The position numbers and the translations under genes are program-made. Shown piece after piece: positions 6,550 to 8,241 of a stretch of 8,241 nucleotides of DNA. The notes beneath the pieces are model-generated. The model had not been told where the DNA came from. It made no database searches and saw nothing but the letters and a program-made list of their open reading frames with translations. How positions within the stretch are numbered: position 1 is the first letter of the stretch; each line of letters starts with the position of its first letter. The stretch is taken from contig QHBQ01000448.1 in assembly GCA_003243865.1 (NCBI GenBank), positions 1 through 8,241 of the forward strand, given 5' to 3'. Source of the DNA: Candidatus Chloroheliales bacterium. GTDB taxonomy: Bacteria > Chloroflexota > Chloroflexia > QHBQ01.

Positions 6550-7071
6550 CTAACCTCTTATCTTGTTCCCTTCTACATAGGAGCAAAAACGCTTAAATTG
6601 TTCGTGCGTATAACCTTTCAACAATCCTTCTGCCAAGTTGCAATTTCGGCATACAAAACCACGAACCTCGCCGTTTGTATGGTCATGGTCAAGATAACCT
6701 GTTTGTAGGCTAATTTGGCTTCCGCAAGCCGCGCATTCTTCGTGTTGGTTGAACCATAGAGTAACTATTTCATCTGCTGTTATCTCTGGACTTGCGTAGC
6801 CTTTTGACTTAGCAGTTTGGCGTGCCGCTCGAAGTAGATGTTTAGCACGGCCCAAAAAGCCAGTTCTACCGTCGCCGCGTTTGACTTGCTGTACATTGTT
6901 GTTCTTGCATTGTCGGCATATCCAAAGACCTTTCCTAGACAATCTCTTCCTAATCATCCATTGCGCGAAATCGTTAGATTTCCCAATTTCTGACGGCAAT
7001 ATACCTGAATGCTTGCAAACGAAATCCCACAGTTGCCCTGGTTGCTGTTTTGGTCTACCTTGAGTGTTCAT
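6550..7071 (-). CDS. HNH (His-Me finger) endonuclease, Endonuclease VII type, inside tnpB
   Basis: A 173-aa protein with the recombination endonuclease VII fold signature: zinc cysteines C113xxC116, the catalytic beta-hairpin LDHDH (127-131), GEVRG, and C141xxC144 followed by Asn145, then the closing LAEGLLKGY. Such enzymes cut double-stranded DNA; many act as phage, intron-associated or free-standing homing endonucleases. The N-terminal part has a possible extra zinc site (C19, C52xxC55) and a basic helix (about 74-91) that could bind DNA. All catalytic residues I can name are present, so the gene looks intact. It starts at ATG 7071, overlapping the TGA of the tnpB head as ATGA, with GAGG 5 bases upstream. 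It ends at TAG 6552-6550, directly joined to the in-frame tnpB tail. Its G+C is clearly lower than that of the neighbours (25/60 in 6601-6660), pointing to transfer. Confidence 0.85.
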   Translation of the reverse strand: MNTQGRPKQQPGQLWDFVCKHSGILPSEIGKSNDFAQWMIRKRLSRKGLWICRQCKNNNVQQVKRGDGRTGFLGRAKHLLRAARQTAKSKGYASPEITADEIVTLWFNQHEECAACGSQISLQTGYLDHDHTNGEVRGFVCRNCNLAEGLLKGYTHEQFKRFCSYVEGNKIRG

Positions 7072-7205
7072 TTTACCTCAACCTTCTTACGCACAACCCG
7101 CCAGAAGGTGGTGATGGTTAGCGAATAGACCCGTCCTGCCTCTAGTGCCAGCGCATCCAGTTGCTCGGATTTGGCAATATGCTGTTTGCGAACGGTGTAG
7201 TTCAT
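7068..7205 (-). pseudogene. tnpB: tnpB 5' fragment, 45 aa
   Basis: A short frame, ATG 7205 to TGA 7070-7068, encodes MNYTVRKQHIAKSEQLDAL, then ALEAGRVYSLTITTFWRVVRKK, and ends VEVK. The pattern (an R/K-rich first strand, EQLDALALEAG, VYSxTxxxFWRxVRKK) matches the N-terminus of the Chloroflexota-type TnpB group, where the sequence would continue with GxWLS. It therefore stays recognisable up to about residue 41 and then diverges, which places the left junction near 7083-7080. The fragment cannot have nuclease activity. It may now serve as a translated leader for the HNH gene, whose ATG overlaps its stop. The G+C-rich left-end hairpins and a promoter lie immediately upstream. Confidence 0.75.
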
Positions 7206-7211
7206 GTTGAT

Positions 7212-7240
7212 ATTATAAAACATCTGTGCTAAATATACAA
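7212..7240 (-). promoter_or_regulatory. Promoter of the tnpB head/HNH unit
   Basis: On the minus strand TTGTAT (7240-7235), a 17-base spacer and a perfect TATAAT (7217-7212) form a good sigma-70-type promoter. The start point would fall at about 7206-7204, right on the ATG at 7205, so the first message would be leaderless or nearly so. No Shine-Dalgarno precedes that ATG. The transcript would run through the HNH gene into the guide-RNA region. Confidence 0.65.
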
Positions 7241-7256
7241 GCTGGCTAAAGCCAGC
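7241..7256 (-). repeat. Left-end hairpin GCTGGC-TAAA-GCCAGC
   Basis: A perfect 6-bp stem with loop TAAA, adjacent to the -35 box of the tnpB promoter. It is one of two left-end palindromes with the same loop. Its position next to the -35 means TnpA binding in trans could also affect expression. Confidence 0.65.
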
Positions 7257-7274
7257 AAGAAAAGCCGCGCCTAA

Positions 7275-7297
7275 CCACGCCCGCTAAAGCGGGGTGG
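7275..7297 (-). repeat. Left-end hairpin CCAC-G-CCCGC-TAAA-GCGGG-GTGG
   Basis: Nine base pairs with one bulged G (7279) and the loop TAAA (7285-7288). It is the outermost palindrome on the left side of the element, so the element end should lie a few bases to tens of bases to its right. Confidence 0.65.
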
Positions 7298-7382
7298 CTT
7301 GCGGCGGGCTTAATTCGGTCAGAGCGCACGTTAGTGGGTATGGTTCGCCCGCGCCTACCTTGTATAGCAATATCCAAGACTA

Positions 7383-8241
7383 TCAGCAGCGAGTTGCTAT
7401 TAAGGCTGCCGGTTCCCCGCGCCCGAACTCGACATCGATCTCTCTGCCCAACAAGTCGCCTAGCACCCCCTTCATATCGGCCTCATAGCGCCGCTCGAAG
7501 GTTTCGGCCACCCCAACGGCGGGGCTGGCGAGATGCACGCGATCCTCAGTACAGGCGACCAGCCGCACGTGCTGTAGCCACAGACCCCACGCGGAATCGG
7601 ATACCGACCCGCGCAGTCGTTCTAGTGCCGCCTGCCACAGTGCCAGGGTGTCAGGAGTGAGTGCTGGCTGCTCCGTGTTGTGCGCCGAGTCGGCCCCTAG
7701 CGTTGTCTCCACCTCCTGCTGCGGGGATACCCCTCTCAGCCCCCAGAACGGCTGCTGCTCGGTTATAGTGGGCGAACCAGTCTGATGCCATGCCGATATA
7801 CCGGTGGTAGGATAGTCGGGCGGAGCTTCACCAGCTGCGAGCCGCGACAACACGAACCCCGCGCGGTTCTTGAGAGAGCTTTGGCGAAGCGCGTAGCGCA
7901 CCCAGGCGCGGATAGTCTCCGCATCGTGCCTCCGCACCAGCTCCTCCGCCACCGCCCGCCGCACCCCAACGCCAGCAAGCGAGGTAACTGCCTGCCGGTA
8001 GTTGGCATCGTCCCCCGATGCGATAAGTAGCCCATCGCCATTGGGCGGGGGCGGGTCGGCGGGCGCAGTTCCCCCGAAAGCAGCTCTGCGGGTGTCTACA
8101 CCACCAACCCTGTTTGTTTGTTGATTCTTGGTTATTGAATCTGGGATTCTTTCTATTTGGCTATCACGGCTGATACCCCTCGTCGGGGCTTGGCTACCAC
8201 TCACAGCCTGTTGAGGGCTATCACCGGCGCGCCCCCTCGAC
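7383..8241 (-). CDS. Replication-initiator-like protein, C-terminal part with DnaA N-type domain (5' partial)
   Basis: The frame is open to the right window edge; the GTG at 8204 is internal, since codons continue upstream without a stop. About 285 residues are visible. A polar, probably disordered stretch (to about residue 75) is followed by a small helical unit with LAGVGVRRAVAEELVRRH, ETIRAWVRYALRQ and KNRAGFVLSRLAAGE (about 82-140). This unit is common in plasmid or phage replication initiators. After a second linker, residues about 197-274 match the DnaA N-terminal domain pattern: LWQAALERLRGSVSDSAWGLWLQ, the VHLASPAVGVAETFERRY strand-helix, and a closing EIDVEF. In DnaA this domain contacts DnaB helicase and regulators. 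Here it sits at the C-terminus, as in some replication proteins of Gram-positives and Chloroflexota. The DNA-binding N-terminal part lies outside the window. The gene suggests a plasmid or integrated plasmid, but a chromosomal remnant is possible. Confidence 0.7.
   Translation of the reverse strand, partial: SRGRAGDSPQQAVSGSQAPTRGISRDSQIERIPDSITKNQQTNRVGGVDTRRAAFGGTAPADPPPPNGDGLLIASGDDANYRQAVTSLAGVGVRRAVAEELVRRHDAETIRAWVRYALRQSSLKNRAGFVLSRLAAGEAPPDYPTTGISAWHQTGSPTITEQQPFWGLRGVSPQQEVETTLGADSAHNTEQPALTPDTLALWQAALERLRGSVSDSAWGLWLQHVRLVACTEDRVHLASPAVGVAETFERRYEADMKGVLGDLLGREIDVEFGRGEPAALIATRC

Larger units (their letters stand above)
6133..7305 (-). mobile_element. IS200/IS605-superfamily TnpB-only element carrying an HNH gene
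   Basis: Reading on the minus strand, the element has left-end hairpins (7297-7241), a promoter, the first part of a tnpB gene, an HNH endonuclease gene, the last part of tnpB, and right-end hairpins (6189-6146). There is no TnpA tyrosine transposase, so it would be an IS1341-like element dependent on TnpA in trans. The ends are approximate. The right end may be at the TATCAC just after the last hairpin (near 6133), and the left end somewhere outside the hairpin ending at 7297. No target duplication is expected for this superfamily. The element lies between the end of the replication-initiator gene and the promoter of the gene at 6024. Confidence 0.65.

Noticed and set aside
6550..7071. Intein with an HNH endonuclease in TnpB
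   Set aside because: There are stop codons on both sides, the head is in a different frame, and no splicing-block residues are seen.
6550..7205. Group I or group II intron carrying the HNH gene inside tnpB
   Set aside because: The HNH gene overlaps the tnpB head and directly abuts the tnpB tail, leaving no bases for intron RNA, and the middle of tnpB is missing rather than split.
7294..7660. Plus-strand open frames over the left end and initiator gene
   Set aside because: They cross the hairpin and the antisense of a gene with clear DnaA N-type motifs, and they lack start signals.

Overview
The window looks like G+C-rich bacterial DNA, most likely from the phylum Chloroflexota. This is inferred from the protein families: a LolA-like plus DUF4367-like secreted protein fused to GWAVG propeller repeats, and an initiator-like protein ending in a DnaA N-terminal-type domain. 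I could not search a database. A sample line in the large gene (2101-2160) is 42/60 G+C. A line inside the HNH gene (6601-6660) is 25/60, so that part has a different origin.

Left half (1-4590, + strand): two consecutive genes for extracytoplasmic proteins. The first is cut by the window edge and carries two or three tandem DUF4367-like modules. The second (1109 aa) has a membrane anchor, a LolA/RseB-like domain, one DUF4367-like module, a Pro/Thr-rich linker and 14 GWAVG-type repeats that probably form one or two beta-propellers. The shared module suggests duplication and a common role, perhaps in envelope sensing or sigma-factor control.

Middle (4704-6024, - strand): two genes I do not recognise, translationally overlapping. 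They have a well-formed extended -10 promoter with an inverted repeat in its spacer, and they converge on the large gene.

Right (about 6133-7300, - strand): a remnant of an IS200/IS605-superfamily (TnpB-only, IS1341-like) element. Its left-end hairpins, a promoter and the first ~40 codons of tnpB are present. So are the last ~150 codons (zinc ribbon, RuvC-III) and the right-end hairpins expected for a guide (omega/re) RNA scaffold. The middle of tnpB, including RuvC-I, is gone, and an AT-richer gene for an Endonuclease VII-type HNH nuclease sits exactly in its place. The HNH gene overlaps the tnpB head by ATGA and is separated from the in-frame tnpB tail by one TAG. This is the most unusual structure in the window.

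Far right (7383-8241, - strand): the C-terminal part of a replication-initiator-like protein with a DnaA N-terminal-type domain at its end, hinting at a plasmid or integrated plasmid. Nothing here suggests CRISPR arrays, tRNA or rRNA.
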